Positions 36,238 through 46,300 are shown, numbered from the stretch's first letter. The stretch is DNA of 64,000 bases from Agitococcus lubricus (GCF_003051055.1 NZ_QAON01000015.1:35163-99162), one strand, 5' to 3'. Numbers and translations: made by a program. Notes: generated from the letters alone by a model not told the origin.

Positions 36238-37122
36238 GTGAATACTGCCGATTTAGCCGCATTTATTGAAGTCGCACGACACGAATCGTTTACATTGGCT
36301 GCCGAAAAGCTCCATCTAACACAGCCTGCCATGAGTAAACGGGTCAATAATTTAGAAGAGACCTTAAACGTTAATTTATTTGACCGCGTTGGCCGTCGCG
36401 TACAGCTCACCGAAGCAGGACGCGCGTTATTGCCGCGCGCCAAACAATGGTTACTTGACTTTGAAGAAATTAAAAACAGTGTCGCCAGTTTACAAGGAGA
36501 CATCAGTGGCATACTCAAAATTGGGACGAGTCATCATATTGGTTTGCACCGTTTACCTCCGACCTTACGTGCTTTTTCGCAGGCTTATCCACAAGTACGC
36601 TTAGATATTCAATTTATAGACTCCGAAGCCGCCTATGAATCAGTATTAAGTGGCGACTTAGAATTAGGCATTGTTACGCTGCCACCTGTAGCTGACCCGC
36701 GCTTGTTAACCGAAAAAATTTGGGATGACCCTTTAGCTTTTGTGGCTGGTGTAGACCATCCACTCTCACAGCAGACACACGTGCTATTGGCCGACTTAAC
36801 CCAGCACCCTGCTATTTTACCGTCACTCAATACCTTTACCCGTCAAATTGCCGCCGAACTATTTCAAGCTGCTGGACTCAATTTAACGGTGACTATGACC
36901 ACCAATTATTTAGAGACTATTCGGATGATGGTGTCGATAGGTTTGGGTTGGAGTGTGTTGCCTGCCAGCATGGCCAATGAAGAAATGGTGGTGTTGCCTT
37001 TAGCCGAAGCAGCAAAAATGCACCGCGATTTAGGCGTGGTGTATCATCCCCGTCGAACGTTATCGAGGGCGGCGAGTGCCATGTTAGCGGTGTTGCGGAC
37101 ACAAAATGAGTTGAAGCCTTAA
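36238..37122 (+). CDS. LysR-family transcriptional regulator, likely of leuCD
   Basis: A 294-residue regulator with an N-terminal winged helix-turn-helix (FIEVARHESFTLAAEKLHLT, then QPAMSKRVNNLEETL) and a periplasmic-binding-protein-like effector domain from about residue 90 (LKIGTSHHIGLHRLPPTL). The start is a GTG at 36238 with AGAGGA upstream; no in-frame ATG fits better. Being divergent from leuC across 145 bp with a dyad between them, it probably controls leucine biosynthesis and itself, perhaps sensing a pathway intermediate. The effector cannot be deduced here. Confidence 0.88.
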   Translation: MNTADLAAFIEVARHESFTLAAEKLHLTQPAMSKRVNNLEETLNVNLFDRVGRRVQLTEAGRALLPRAKQWLLDFEEIKNSVASLQGDISGILKIGTSHHIGLHRLPPTLRAFSQAYPQVRLDIQFIDSEAAYESVLSGDLELGIVTLPPVADPRLLTEKIWDDPLAFVAGVDHPLSQQTHVLLADLTQHPAILPSLNTFTRQIAAELFQAAGLNLTVTMTTNYLETIRMMVSIGLGWSVLPASMANEEMVVLPLAEAAKMHRDLGVVYHPRRTLSRAASAMLAVLRTQNELKP

Positions 37123-37167
37123 GCAGATATGTTTACTCTGTTCGTTATGCAAAAAACATGATGATTG

Positions 37168-37255
37168 GTAGCCTGTGTGCAGTGTAACCCAACACCGAAT
37201 TAATCATCATAACGTTTTGTTTTTCCTGTATTTTGCTACGCTACATACAGGCTAC
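37168..37255. repeat. palindromic repeat, copy 1
   Basis: An 88-bp imperfect palindrome beginning GTAGCCTGTGTG and ending CATACAGGCTAC (11 of 12 pair). Inner arms GTGTAAC and GCGTAGC also pair loosely. It resembles the elements at 38092-38168 and 38334-38406 in ends and design. Located between lysR and the lipoprotein gene. Confidence 0.7.
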
Positions 37256-37291
37256 AAATATTTAACTTAATGCTGAAAAATGGTAGGAAAT

Positions 37292-38095
37292 ATGATAGCT
37301 AGAACCTTATTAGCATTATCTTTTTTAGGATTAGCGGCTTGTCAAACTGTCCCTCAACAAACCACCGTGATTGCTCCTCCCCATGCCAATATCAATCAAC
37401 TCTTAACCGTTAGCCAATTTCGTACACCGCTTTTTTATTTAGAAGCACCACTGTATGACCCCGAAGTGAAAGAATGGATTCCACAAAAATTTTTAGATGA
37501 TGTGCAAAAAAGTATTGATGACACCATAAATTATCCCTACACCGACACACAACTACGGTTAGCGCTTTCGCAAAAATTAAGCAGTACAGAAACACAGCAA
37601 GTGATTGATTTTTATCAGTCAATAACAGGCCAAAATATTTTACAAGCAGAGCAAAGTTTTAGAGAGCGGGTTAATTTAAGCTCAGATAGCACAGCGTTAG
37701 CAAGTGAGGTTATTAAAGCGACACTGTTATCAACCCTGCTGCATAATGTATTTATCAGTAGTGCGGATGCGGTGATTAGTCGTTTAGATAGTTATGAGTG
37801 TTTGGCGATTCGGCAAATTCCTGGTTCTAATATTGGTTTGTTAATGGCAAAACGTCATAAAGTGGCTTTTATGGAACGGCAGGTGCAACGTTCGTTAAGT
37901 AATTTATATTTGAATGTGAGTGATGTCGATTTGCAAGCCTATTTGCAATTTGCTCAAAGCGCGGTTGGACAAAAATATTTTAAGGCGCGTAATGAGGCAA
38001 TGTTGAGTATTGGTAAGGAGTTTGGCGAGCGTGTGGCAGAGGCCATTGCCCCTGCGTTGCCAAATTGTATGGGTAGTTTTAAGGTGAGTTCGTAG
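37292..38095 (+). CDS. putative lipoprotein with DUF2059-like repeats
   Basis: A 267-residue lipoprotein: the signal peptide ends with lipobox GLAACQT, so Cys would be the lipidated residue near position 17. Two halves each contain a DUF2059-like pattern: QVIDFYQSITGQNIL (about residue 108) and AYLQFAQSAVGQKYFKA (about 225). The family is widespread in Proteobacteria with no settled function. The ATG at 37292 follows TAGGAAAT and directly precedes the signal peptide; an ATG 12 nt upstream is possible. Palindromic repeats flank the gene on both sides, and its stop codon lies inside the downstream one. Confidence 0.78.
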   Translation: MIARTLLALSFLGLAACQTVPQQTTVIAPPHANINQLLTVSQFRTPLFYLEAPLYDPEVKEWIPQKFLDDVQKSIDDTINYPYTDTQLRLALSQKLSSTETQQVIDFYQSITGQNILQAEQSFRERVNLSSDSTALASEVIKATLLSTLLHNVFISSADAVISRLDSYECLAIRQIPGSNIGLLMAKRHKVAFMERQVQRSLSNLYLNVSDVDLQAYLQFAQSAVGQKYFKARNEAMLSIGKEFGERVAEAIAPALPNCMGSFKVSS

Positions 38096-38168
38096 GTTTG
38101 ATGTAGCGAAAAATAGGATTTAAAATTAAGCATTTAATCCTGTTTTTTGTGATGCTTCTAAAGGCTAC
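38092..38168. repeat. palindromic repeat, copy 2, overlapping a stop codon
   Basis: A 77-bp imperfect palindrome from GTAGGTTTGATGTAGCG to GCTTCTAAAGGCTAC, with an AT-rich inner stem (AGGATTTAAA and ATTTAATCCT). The TAG stop of the lipoprotein gene is the first TAG of this repeat. The T-rich right arm (TGTTTTTTGTG) could also act as a transcription terminator for that gene. Confidence 0.68.
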
Positions 38169-38208
38169 ACACTGACACAAACATCATGTTAGTAGCAATT
38201 TTCGCATA

Positions 38209-38409
38209 TTATATTCCAACAGGCAAACCCTCATCATTGTCAGGGAACAATTTACTCAATTTTTCAAGCTTCAAATCTTCTGAATAAAAATTTTCCGCCT
38301 TTTTATTATTAACCTCTACAATTCCACAGTTTCGTAGCCTCTGTGAAGTGCAACGCAACACAGGAGTAATAAACCCTGTATTCCGCGATGCTTCATACAG
38401 GCAACTTAC
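38209..38409 (-). pseudogene. possible coding remnant disrupted by a palindromic repeat
   Basis: An open frame of 66 codons without a start codon. Its last ~40 residues look protein-like (RNCGIVEVNNKKAENF, SEDLKLEKLSKLFPDNDEG, ending LPVGI), whereas the upstream third is encoded by the palindromic repeat at 38334-38406. This pattern suggests a truncated gene whose 5' part was lost or interrupted. No family recognised. Confidence 0.3.
38334..38406. repeat. palindromic repeat, copy 3
   Basis: A 73-bp imperfect palindrome, GTAGCCTCTGTGAAGTGCAAC at the left and the complement of GTTGCCTGTATGAAGC at the right, with inner arms AACACAGG and CCTGTATT. It shares its ends and a GTGAAGTG-like core with the repeat at 37168-37255. 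Confidence 0.7.
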
Positions 38410-38664
38410 TCAAGTTCATTACATAAGAGCAAATACGTTTAAGCATCCAACACAATTCTTGCCGAATCAGGATAAGAGGTACACAAATACACCGCATTAC
38501 CCAACTGATTGCCCGCAATTTTGCCTTCTTTAAGTTTCAGATTACACCTTTCACCTACCCCATTTTGACAACTAGATGCCAAATTAAGCTCATCGTGATG
38601 GCAAACTTGCGATAGGTTCTTGACCGAGTTTTGGCGGTGCACAGAATATTTTGCTGCATCATGC

Positions 38665-38696
38665 TTGCCAATATACCATAGGGGGTATAGTATATT
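38665..38696 (+). promoter_or_regulatory. promoter with CsoR/FrmR-family-type operator for the DUF2892-RND operon
   Basis: A -35-like TTGCCA (38665-38670) is followed by the G-tract operator ATACCATAGGGGGTAT (38673-38688) and -10-like hexamers TATAGT (38686-38691) or TATATT (38691-38696). The 16-bp operator matches 14 of 16 positions with the site in front of the CsoR-family gene (ATACTATGGGGGGTAT, complement of 46815-46830). Inverted ATAC/GTAT ends around a G-tract are typical of CsoR/RcnR/FrmR-family operators. Confidence 0.75.
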
Positions 38697-38726
38697 AACT
38701 ATAAACAAATAACAGAGGTAAAGATC

Positions 38727-38930
38727 ATGACTATTAATGCAGGCTTACGTTTGGTGGCAGGTACGTTTGTGATTATCAGCGTGTTATTAGCGCACTTTGT
38801 CAATCCGATGTGGTTTTTGTTTACCGTCTTTATTGGCCTCAACTTGATTCAATCGGCGTTTACAGGCTGGTGTCCGATGGTATGGTTATTAGGCAAATTG
38901 GGCTTTAAACGCGAAGTTGTGGTTAATTGA
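38727..38930 (+). CDS. DUF2892 small membrane protein
   Basis: A 67-residue protein made of two hydrophobic helices (GLRLVAGTFVIISVLLAHFV and WFLFTVFIGLNLIQSAFT) followed by GWCPMVWLLGKLGF, the conserved Cys-Pro motif of the DUF2892/YgaP membrane domain. Such domains are often attached or adjacent to rhodaneses and sulfide-responsive genes. It follows an AGAGGT ribosome-binding site and a G-tract operator, and precedes the RND pump genes by 14 nt. A role in handling thiol or persulfide stress is inferred from the family's usual company only. Confidence 0.82.
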   Translation: MTINAGLRLVAGTFVIISVLLAHFVNPMWFLFTVFIGLNLIQSAFTGWCPMVWLLGKLGFKREVVVN

Positions 38931-38944
38931 TTTGGAGTCACGCC

Positions 38945-39949
38945 ATGAAAACTGCTTTAGCATTAGCCAGTCTTACCTTAGTCACTTCGGTAGCGGCTGC
39001 CCCCTTAAAAACGACCACGGTAAGTTATCGTTTGGTGGAAAACACCTACGATACGGTGGCTAATGCTGAAGCAGAACGTCAATCAACAGTCAGCGCACAA
39101 GTGACTGGCCGTATTGTGAATATTTATTTTAGAGCGGGTGATAAAGTTCAACAAGGTCAAGCAATTATGCGTATTGATGCCGCCACCGCTAATGATGATG
39201 TGGCAGGAATGCAAGCGCGTGTGCGTGAAGCCGAAGTACAACGCGATAATTTACAAAAGCAATATCAACGGATTAAAGAATTGTTTCAGCAGCAATATGT
39301 CGGTCAAGCACAACTCGATAAAGCAGAAGCTGACTACAAAAGTGCTATTGCTCAAGTAAATACCTTACAAGCAGGTCTTAAACAATCAACAACTAACCGC
39401 AACTTTAGCACCATTAATGCCCCCTACTCTGGCGTGATGTCGGCATTGCATGTTGAAGTGGGTGAAATGGCTTTTGCTGGCAAACCATTGGCCACAGGTT
39501 ATGATCCACGTTATTTGCGCCTAAGCAGTCATGTGCCTCAAAGCCAAATGTCAGCCATTCAACGTTATAACAAAGCCTATATCGAACTTAACAGCCAAAG
39601 CTCATGGTTAAGTGACTCAAAAATAACGTTTATTCCTACCGCTAATGCTCGAACCCATACTAGCGAAGTGCGTATTGCTCTGCCCGAAAATAGCTCAGTT
39701 TTACCCAATCAACTCGCCAAAGTACATTTTGTTGTTGGTCAAGAACAACTTTTAGTAATTCCAAAAGCCAGCGTGTTACAACGTAGCGAATTAAATGCGG
39801 TGTATGTGATTAAACCAAAACAAAAACCGCAATTACGTCAAATTCGTTTGGGTAAAACGCTGGCCAATGGTTGGGTTGAAGTGTTGGCAGGTTTAGAAGC
39901 AGGTGAAACCATTGCCCTTGAACCGATTGCTGCTGGGTTAGGAGTCTAA
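38945..39949 (+). CDS. RND efflux periplasmic adaptor (membrane fusion protein)
   Basis: A 334-residue adaptor with signal peptide (LALASLTLVTSVAAA). The lipoyl/barrel-sandwich halves are RQSTVSAQVTGRIVNIYFRA, GDKVQQGQAIMRID and the later FSTINAPYSGVMSALHVEVG; between them lies a helical hairpin (EAEVQRDNLQKQYQRIKELF). A beta-barrel and membrane-proximal domain follow (LPNQLAKVHFVVGQEQLLVI). The ATG at 38945 has GGAG upstream; a weaker in-frame start lies 18 nt earlier. It links the RND pump to an outer-membrane channel, which is not encoded nearby. Confidence 0.9.
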   Translation: MKTALALASLTLVTSVAAAPLKTTTVSYRLVENTYDTVANAEAERQSTVSAQVTGRIVNIYFRAGDKVQQGQAIMRIDAATANDDVAGMQARVREAEVQRDNLQKQYQRIKELFQQQYVGQAQLDKAEADYKSAIAQVNTLQAGLKQSTTNRNFSTINAPYSGVMSALHVEVGEMAFAGKPLATGYDPRYLRLSSHVPQSQMSAIQRYNKAYIELNSQSSWLSDSKITFIPTANARTHTSEVRIALPENSSVLPNQLAKVHFVVGQEQLLVIPKASVLQRSELNAVYVIKPKQKPQLRQIRLGKTLANGWVEVLAGLEAGETIALEPIAAGLGV

Positions 39950-39953
39950 ACTC

Positions 39954-42900
39954 ATGGGTATTTCAGGTAAGTTAAGTCGCTTTTTTTTGCGCTCACAACT
40001 CACACCCTTGTTAGCGGTGATTGCCTTTTTGCTGGGTTTGTTTGCCTTAGCCGTTACACCTCGTGAAGAAGAACCACAAATTGATGTGACGATGGCTAAT
40101 GTGATGATTCCATTTATGGGCGCAAAAGCCAGCGATGTTGAACGTTTAGTGTCTGTGCCTGCCGAGCAAGTGTTGTCACAAATTCAAGGCATTGAACACG
40201 TTTATTCGGTCTCTAAACCGAATATGGCCTTGTTAACCGTACAATTTAAAGTCGGTGTCGCGCGCAACGAAGCCATTGTGCGTTTATATGAAGCGATTAA
40301 TAACAACAAAGATTGGTTAAATCCACAATTAGGCGTTGGCGAACCCTTAATTAAAACCAAAGGCATTGATGATGTGCCGATTTTGTCTTTAACCTTATGG
40401 CAAGCGCAAGGCAACAAAGGTGCTTATGATTTAGGCCGTATTGCCCATAGCATCGAATTAGAGCTAAAACGGGTTTCAGGCACTCGCGAAGTATATAGCA
40501 TTGGCACATCACCTAGGGTATTAAACATTGAGTTAGATAGTGCACGTTTACAAGCACATCAGCTCAGTGCTTTAGAAGTCAGTCAACGTTTACAACAAAG
40601 TAATAGCTCCTTAAGCTCTGGCGACTTAGTGGCTAATAACCGTGTGACCCCTATTGAAGCGAATGATTTTTTGCGTTCTGCTGAAGATGTTGGTCGGTTG
40701 GTGATTGCGGTTAATGATGGCCAAGCGATTTATTTAAATGATGTCGCCACCATTCACGATGGTGCAAGCACCGCCAGCCAATACAGTTGGTTGGGGACAG
40801 GCATGGCTGCCGCACAACGAGGCATTAGCCAACAAGGTGAATTTCCTTCTGTTACTTTAGCAATTAGCAAAAAAACGGGCGAAAACGCGGTAGATGTGGC
40901 GGAGCGCGTGTTACAACGGGTGAATAGCCTAAAAAACACGATGATTCCTGCCGATGTTGAAGTGACGGTCACACGCAACTATGGTGAAACAGCCAACGAA
41001 AAAGCGCAAAAACTGATGCAAAAGTTGTTGTTTGCGACTTTATCAGTCATTGTGTTGGTGTTTATTGCGCTTGGCAAACGTGAAGCGGTGATTGTCGGTT
41101 TAGCAGTGTTATTAACCCTTGCCGCGACTTTGTTTGCTTCGTGGGCATGGGGCTTTACCCTCAATCGTGTGTCTTTATTTGCCTTAATTTTTTCGATTGG
41201 TATTTTGGTCGATGATGCGATTGTGGTAGTTGAAAACATTCACCGTCGGATGCAATTAGACAACAAGCCTTTAGCCGAAGTGATTCCTGTAGCCGTTGAT
41301 GAAGTGGGTAATCCCACTATTTTAGCCACGTTTACGGTGATTGCTGCGTTATTACCGATGGCCTTTGTCAGTGGTTTAATGGGCCCTTATATGAGCCCTA
41401 TTCCGATTAATGCCTCGATGGGCATGCTCATTTCTTTGCTTATTGCCTTTAGCATTACCCCGTGGTTAGCTTTAAAATTAATGGCCAAACATACCCCCAC
41501 CAGTAGCCATGAAAGCCACGAAGTCCACTCCCCTTTAGAGCCAATCTTTAGAAAAATCATGACGCCTTTTTTACACCCACAACAAGGCCAAAAACGTCGT
41601 CATGGTTTGTATTTGGGCATTGTCGTATTAATTGCCTTAGCCATCAGTTTGGCAGTGGTGCAATGGGTGGTGTTAAAGATGTTGCCCTTTGATAATAAGT
41701 CTGAATTTCAAATTTTGGTTGATATGCCAACAGGCACACCTGTAGAAAAAACCGCCGCCGTATTACACGATTTAGGCGCGTATTTAGCCACCGTTCCCGA
41801 AGTCACTGATTATCAAGCCTATGCAGGTAGCAGCGCACCGATTAACTTTAATGGTTTAGTACGTCAGTATTATTTACGTGCTCAAGCCGAACAAGGCGAT
41901 ATTCAGGTTAACTTAGTGGATAAACATCATCGCCACCAACAAAGCCATGCCATTGTTAGTCGTATTCGTGCTGATTTGCAAAAAATTGCCAGTCAACATC
42001 GAGCGAAACTAAAAGTGGTTGAAGTGCCACCCGGCCCGCCTGTGTTAGCCCCGATTGTTGCTGAGATTTATGCACCAGACCAACAAAGCCAACAACAAGT
42101 GGCCACCTTGTTAGAAGCCAAATTTAAGCAACAGGCTGGCATGGTCGATATTGATAGCACGGTTGTCGCCCAAGCCATGCAAAAACGGCTATTGGTTGAC
42201 CAAAACAAAGCCATGATGTTGGGCGTTAACTCGCAAACCATTACCCAAACGCTACAACTGGCCTTAACAGGTCAACAAAGCAGCGTGTTATTTGCCAACG
42301 ATGCCAAATATGCTGTGCCGATGCGTGTGAGTTTGGCAGATAACGACAAATCACAATTGGCGAATATTTTAAAATTACCGGTTAAAGCTGATGATGGTTC
42401 GTTAATTCCTTTATCCGAATTGGTCAACATTAGCGAAGAGCCATCTGAACAAGCGATTTATCATAAAGACTTATTGCCAGTTAGTTATGTGTTTGCCGAT
42501 TTTGCAGGAAAACTGGATTCGCCGTTATATGGTTTGTTTGCCATGCGTGACGGTTTAGCGCAATTAAACTTGCCCTATTCGGCCAAACTGACAGAGTATT
42601 TTATTCGTCAGCCTGATGATGCCTTGCGTGAGTTTGCCATTAAATGGGACGGTGAATGGCAAATTACCTATGAAACCTTTAGAGATATGGGCATTGCCTA
42701 TGCGGTGGGTTTGGTGTTGATTTATTTGTTAGTCGTCGCCCAATTTCACTCTTATGCTATTCCTGCGGTGATTATGATGCCAATTCCCTTAACCATTATT
42801 GGCGTTATGCCCAGCCATGCTTTGTTGGGCGCACAATTCACCGCCACCTCAATGATTGGCATGATTGCCTTGGCAGGTATTATTGTCCGTAATTCGATTT

Positions 42901-43160
42901 TGTTGGTAGATTTTATTCAATTAAAATTAGCCGAAGGCATGGCCTTGGATGAAGCAGTGATTCAAGCTGCCAGCACACGCGCTAAGCCCATTATGCTCAC
43001 AGGTTTAGCTGCTATGTTAGGGGCGTTATTTATTTTGGATGACCCGATTTTTAATGGTTTAGCGATTTCGTTAATTTCGGGTATTTTGGTATCAACATTT
43101 TTAACCTTGGTGTTAATTCCCTTGTTATATTTTGGCTTGCAAAAAAGGATTAAGGCATAA
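39954..43160 (+). CDS. RND efflux transporter permease
   Basis: A 1068-residue inner-membrane proton antiporter of the AcrB/MexB superfamily. The TM4 proton-relay pair is in FSIGILVDDAIVVVENIHRR (about residues 412-425). Twelve membrane helices flank two large periplasmic loops, and LAGIIVRNSILLVDFIQLKL and RAKPIMLTGLAAMLGALFIL mark the second half. It follows the adaptor by 4 nt with AGGAG upstream. Substrate is unknown. The G-tract operator before the DUF2892 gene and lack of an outer-membrane gene suggest a stress-induced pump sharing a TolC-type channel. Confidence 0.93.
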   Translation: MGISGKLSRFFLRSQLTPLLAVIAFLLGLFALAVTPREEEPQIDVTMANVMIPFMGAKASDVERLVSVPAEQVLSQIQGIEHVYSVSKPNMALLTVQFKVGVARNEAIVRLYEAINNNKDWLNPQLGVGEPLIKTKGIDDVPILSLTLWQAQGNKGAYDLGRIAHSIELELKRVSGTREVYSIGTSPRVLNIELDSARLQAHQLSALEVSQRLQQSNSSLSSGDLVANNRVTPIEANDFLRSAEDVGRLVIAVNDGQAIYLNDVATIHDGASTASQYSWLGTGMAAAQRGISQQGEFPSVTLAISKKTGENAVDVAERVLQRVNSLKNTMIPADVEVTVTRNYGETANEKAQKLMQKLLFATLSVIVLVFIALGKREAVIVGLAVLLTLAATLFASWAWGFTLNRVSLFALIFSIGILVDDAIVVVENIHRRMQLDNKPLAEVIPVAVDEVGNPTILATFTVIAALLPMAFVSGLMGPYMSPIPINASMGMLISLLIAFSITPWLALKLMAKHTPTSSHESHEVHSPLEPIFRKIMTPFLHPQQGQKRRHGLYLGIVVLIALAISLAVVQWVVLKMLPFDNKSEFQILVDMPTGTPVEKTAAVLHDLGAYLATVPEVTDYQAYAGSSAPINFNGLVRQYYLRAQAEQGDIQVNLVDKHHRHQQSHAIVSRIRADLQKIASQHRAKLKVVEVPPGPPVLAPIVAEIYAPDQQSQQQVATLLEAKFKQQAGMVDIDSTVVAQAMQKRLLVDQNKAMMLGVNSQTITQTLQLALTGQQSSVLFANDAKYAVPMRVSLADNDKSQLANILKLPVKADDGSLIPLSELVNISEEPSEQAIYHKDLLPVSYVFADFAGKLDSPLYGLFAMRDGLAQLNLPYSAKLTEYFIRQPDDALREFAIKWDGEWQITYETFRDMGIAYAVGLVLIYLLVVAQFHSYAIPAVIMMPIPLTIIGVMPSHALLGAQFTATSMIGMIALAGIIVRNSILLVDFIQLKLAEGMALDEAVIQAASTRAKPIMLTGLAAMLGALFILDDPIFNGLAISLISGILVSTFLTLVLIPLLYFGLQKRIKA

Positions 43161-43395
43161 CTGCGACATTATGCCACATAGAAAAACTCTTTAATTCTTA
43201 TATAGTTAGCTTATCAAACAATACATGGATGTGGATGATGCTAGCTGTTTAGTGACTCCCGTCTACTCTACTGCCAATATCAAGGCATAGTAATAGACAC
43301 TTAATAGCTCCATAAAGACCACAATTTTTGTATGTCTTTTATGAAAGTCATAGTATATTTAAGCAGGTTCGCTGCTTGTTGAGGATAACCTCACG

Positions 43396-43593
43396 ATGAA
43401 AGCTAAAAAACTCTCTGCACTACAACGAGATATTCTTATCATTCTCGTTATCAAACTTTGTCTGCTAAGTCTTATTCGCCATCTATATTTTTCTGAACCC
43501 ACTGCAAAACATATGCAGGTCTCTCCCCAACAAATTCAACAACAACTGTTATCCCCTTCTTCTTCTCATTCTATTCAGGAGTCAACACGATGA
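43396..43593 (+). CDS. cydP: putative cytochrome bd small subunit CydP
   Basis: A 65-residue protein directly ahead of cydA and overlapping it as ATGA. It has a short basic N terminus, one membrane helix (ILIILVIKLCLLSLIRHLYF, residues about 14-33) and a polar tail. Size, topology and position match the small CydP proteins found upstream of cydAB in several proteobacterial groups. Translational coupling implies it is made with the oxidase. GAGGAT lies upstream of its ATG. The sequence is short, so the name rests largely on position. Confidence 0.72.
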   Translation: MKAKKLSALQRDILIILVIKLCLLSLIRHLYFSEPTAKHMQVSPQQIQQQLLSPSSSHSIQESTR

Positions 43594-45161
43594 ACGAAGT
43601 TGTCGAGCTGTCACGCCTACAATTTGGTGCGACTGCTCTATTTCACTTTTTATTTGTGCCGCTAACCTTAGGTTTATCATGGATTTTATTTATTTGCGAA
43701 GCCACTTATGTGATGACTGGCCAACCAATTTATAAAGACATGACCAAGTTTTGGGGCAAATTATTTGGTATTAACTTTGCGATGGGCGTGACCACAGGCA
43801 TCACTCTCGAATTTCAATTTGGCACAAACTGGGCTTATTACTCACATTATGTTGGTGATATTTTTGGTGTACCCTTAGCAATTGAAGGTTTAATGGCCTT
43901 CTTTTTAGAATCGACCTTTGTCGGTTTGTTCTTTTTTGGCTGGGAACGATTATCAAAAGTACAACATTTAATGGCGACTTTTTTGGTTGCTGTTGGCTCT
44001 AATTTATCTGCGTTGTGGATTTTAGTCGCTAATGGTTGGATGCAAAATCCAGTCGGCGCAGACTTTAACTACACCACCATGCGCATGGAATTAAGTAGCA
44101 TGGCCGATGTCTTTTTTAATCCAGTCGCACAAGTCAAATTTGTGCATACGGTTGCCGCAGGATATGTCACTGCTTCCATGTTTGTGTTAGGTATTTCGGC
44201 TTATTACTTATTAAAAGCTCGTGATGTTAATTTTGCCTTACGCTCTTTTGCTATTGCCGCCAGTTTTGGTTTAGCGTCGATTTTATCGGTGATTTTATTG
44301 GGTGACGAATCGGGTTATACCGCAGGTGAAGTGCAACAAGTCAAACTTGCTGCTATTGAATCTGAATGGGAAACACAGCCTGCACCTGCCTCGTTTACTT
44401 TATTTGGCATTCCCAACCAAGCCGAAGAACGCACAGACTACGCCGTCAAAATCCCCTATGCCTTGGGAATTATTGCCACACGCTCTTTAGATAAAGAGGT
44501 TAAAGGTTTAAAAGAGCTACGCCTTGAACATGAAGATAAAATTCGTGATGGCATGATTGCTTATGCGGCACTATTAAGACTAAAAGCAGGCGAAAATACT
44601 GCCGAAGTGCGTAGTTTATTTGATGCCCACAAAGTTAATTTAGGCTACGGTTTATTATTAAAAAAATATACCGCTAATGTCACCGATGCGACTGAGGCAC
44701 AAATTAAACAAGCCGCTCAAGATACCATTCCGCAAGTTGCACCGCTATTTTGGTCATTTAGGATTATGGTGGGCTTAGGCTTCTTTTTCTTGTTTGTTTT
44801 TGCCGCGGCCTTTTGGTTTTTATCAACCAAAAACCTTGCCCCACAACGTTGGTTATTGTGGTTATGTGTATTTTCTATTCCCTTACCGTGGGTTGCAGCA
44901 GAAATGGGCTGGATTGTCGCTGAGTATGGTCGTCAACCGTGGACAATTAGTGGCATTTTACCCACCCATTTATCGGCATCACAACTCGATAAAAGCCAGT
45001 TGATATTTAGTATGTTGGGTTTGCTGGGTATTTATAGCTTCTTGTTTGTGATTGAAATGTATTTGATGCTCAAATATATCAAGTTAGGCCCTGCCAGTTT
45101 ACATACAGGCCGTTATCACGGTGAAGAAAACCTGACCGAAGGAGCTAACAGCCATGTTTGA
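43590..45161 (+). CDS. cydA: cytochrome bd ubiquinol oxidase subunit I
   Basis: A 523-residue membrane subunit holding hemes b558, b595 and d, which oxidises ubiquinol and reduces oxygen. Residues matching known ligands are the His in [16 protein letters not shown] (about 18), the Met in [12 protein letters not shown] and the Glu in [17 protein letters not shown] is the conserved quinol-site motif. Length (E. coli 522) indicates the long Q-loop type, with the loop around residues 250-380. It overlaps cydP by 4 nt and cydB by 8 nt. Confidence 0.96.
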   Translation: MNEVVELSRLQFGATALFHFLFVPLTLGLSWILFICEATYVMTGQPIYKDMTKFWGKLFGINFAMGVTTGITLEFQFGTNWAYYSHYVGDIFGVPLAIEGLMAFFLESTFVGLFFFGWERLSKVQHLMATFLVAVGSNLSALWILVANGWMQNPVGADFNYTTMRMELSSMADVFFNPVAQVKFVHTVAAGYVTASMFVLGISAYYLLKARDVNFALRSFAIAASFGLASILSVILLGDESGYTAGEVQQVKLAAIESEWETQPAPASFTLFGIPNQAEERTDYAVKIPYALGIIATRSLDKEVKGLKELRLEHEDKIRDGMIAYAALLRLKAGENTAEVRSLFDAHKVNLGYGLLLKKYTANVTDATEAQIKQAAQDTIPQVAPLFWSFRIMVGLGFFFLFVFAAAFWFLSTKNLAPQRWLLWLCVFSIPLPWVAAEMGWIVAEYGRQPWTISGILPTHLSASQLDKSQLIFSMLGLLGIYSFLFVIEMYLMLKYIKLGPASLHTGRYHGEENLTEGANSHV

Positions 45162-46290
45162 TTACGAAACCTTAAAATTTATTTGGTGGATTTTGATTGG
45201 TGCATTGTTTGTTGGCTTTATCGTCACTGACGGCTTTGATTTTGGAGTTGGGGCATTATTACCTATTGTTGCTAAAACCGATGAAGAAAGACGCATTGCC
45301 ATTAATACAGTCGGAGCAACATGGGAAGGCAATCAAGTGTGGTTAATCACCGCAGGTGGAGCTTTATTTGCCGCATGGCCTTTGATTTATGCAGCCTCAT
45401 TTTCGGTGTTATATATTCCGTTAATGTTGGTACTATTTGCCTTATTTTTTCGGCCTGTTGGTTTTGACTATCGCAGCAAATTAAGCAATCCACAATGGCG
45501 ACAAGCATGGGATTATGCCCTGTGTTTTTCGGGTGTATTACCCGCAATTTTGTTTGGCGTAGCAGTGGGTAATTTGTTTATTGGTTTACCCTTTCAATTT
45601 GATGACAATATGATGGTCAGTTATACAGGCCGTTTTTTTGATTTGCTCAATCCTTTTGCTCTGTTTTGTGGGGTGGTTTCTTTAAGCATGATTGTGTTGC
45701 ATGGTGCGAGCTATTTGCATTTACGTGCAGATGGCAAAGTAGCAGAACGGGCGCGTATCGTTGCGATGATAACAGGTTTAAGCACCGCCACATTATTTGC
45801 GATGGGTGGCTTTTTTGTTGCCCAATTAAAAGGTTATCACATTAACCACATTCCTGATGTTAACAGCACACTCACCCCATTAATGAAAACTGTTGACCGT
45901 AGTCAAGGCAGTTGGTTGGGCTTTTTAAATGTCTATCCTGTATTGTGGTTAGTTCCTCTAACTGGTGTTTTGGGTGCATTATTTAGCAGTCTTGCCGCAT
46001 GGAAAAAATGGACTGGTTTTGCCTTTATTAGCAGTGCCAAAACCAGTGCTGCTATTGTTGCTACCGCAGGGATTGCCTTATTTCCTTTTGTGTTGCCATC
46101 GTCCAGTCATCCTCAAAGTAGCTTAACCATTTGGGATGCAACGTCTAGTTATTTAACTTTAGAAATCATGTTTTGGGTGGTTGTGATTTTTTTACCGATT
46201 GTGCTGAGTTATACAACATGGGTTTATCATGTGATGCGTGGTAAGGTTTCTGAAGAAACCATTCGTGACAATCAACATAGTTTATATTAA
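45154..46290 (+). CDS. cydB: cytochrome bd ubiquinol oxidase subunit II
   Basis: A 378-residue integral membrane partner of CydA with about eight to nine helices. The N terminus [18 protein letters not shown], followed by [23 protein letters not shown], is the CydB signature. The stop is followed 10 nt later by cydX. Translation is coupled to cydA through an 8-nt overlap. Confidence 0.96.
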   Translation: MFDYETLKFIWWILIGALFVGFIVTDGFDFGVGALLPIVAKTDEERRIAINTVGATWEGNQVWLITAGGALFAAWPLIYAASFSVLYIPLMLVLFALFFRPVGFDYRSKLSNPQWRQAWDYALCFSGVLPAILFGVAVGNLFIGLPFQFDDNMMVSYTGRFFDLLNPFALFCGVVSLSMIVLHGASYLHLRADGKVAERARIVAMITGLSTATLFAMGGFFVAQLKGYHINHIPDVNSTLTPLMKTVDRSQGSWLGFLNVYPVLWLVPLTGVLGALFSSLAAWKKWTGFAFISSAKTSAAIVATAGIALFPFVLPSSSHPQSSLTIWDATSSYLTLEIMFWVVVIFLPIVLSYTTWVYHVMRGKVSEETIRDNQHSLY

Positions 46291-46300
46291 TAGGTGATCT

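Noticed and set aside
38439..38708. 89-codon minus-strand frame starting inside the DUF2892-RND promoter
   Set aside because: Its ATG would lie within the -10/operator region of the opposite strand and its first third reads through promoter sequence. Only the C-terminal part looks protein-like, so I treat it as a possible remnant rather than a gene.
43161..43395. additional G-tract operator upstream of cydP
   Set aside because: I searched this gap for an ATAC...GGGGG...GTAT site and saw none, so direct control of the bd oxidase by the CsoR-family repressor is not supported.
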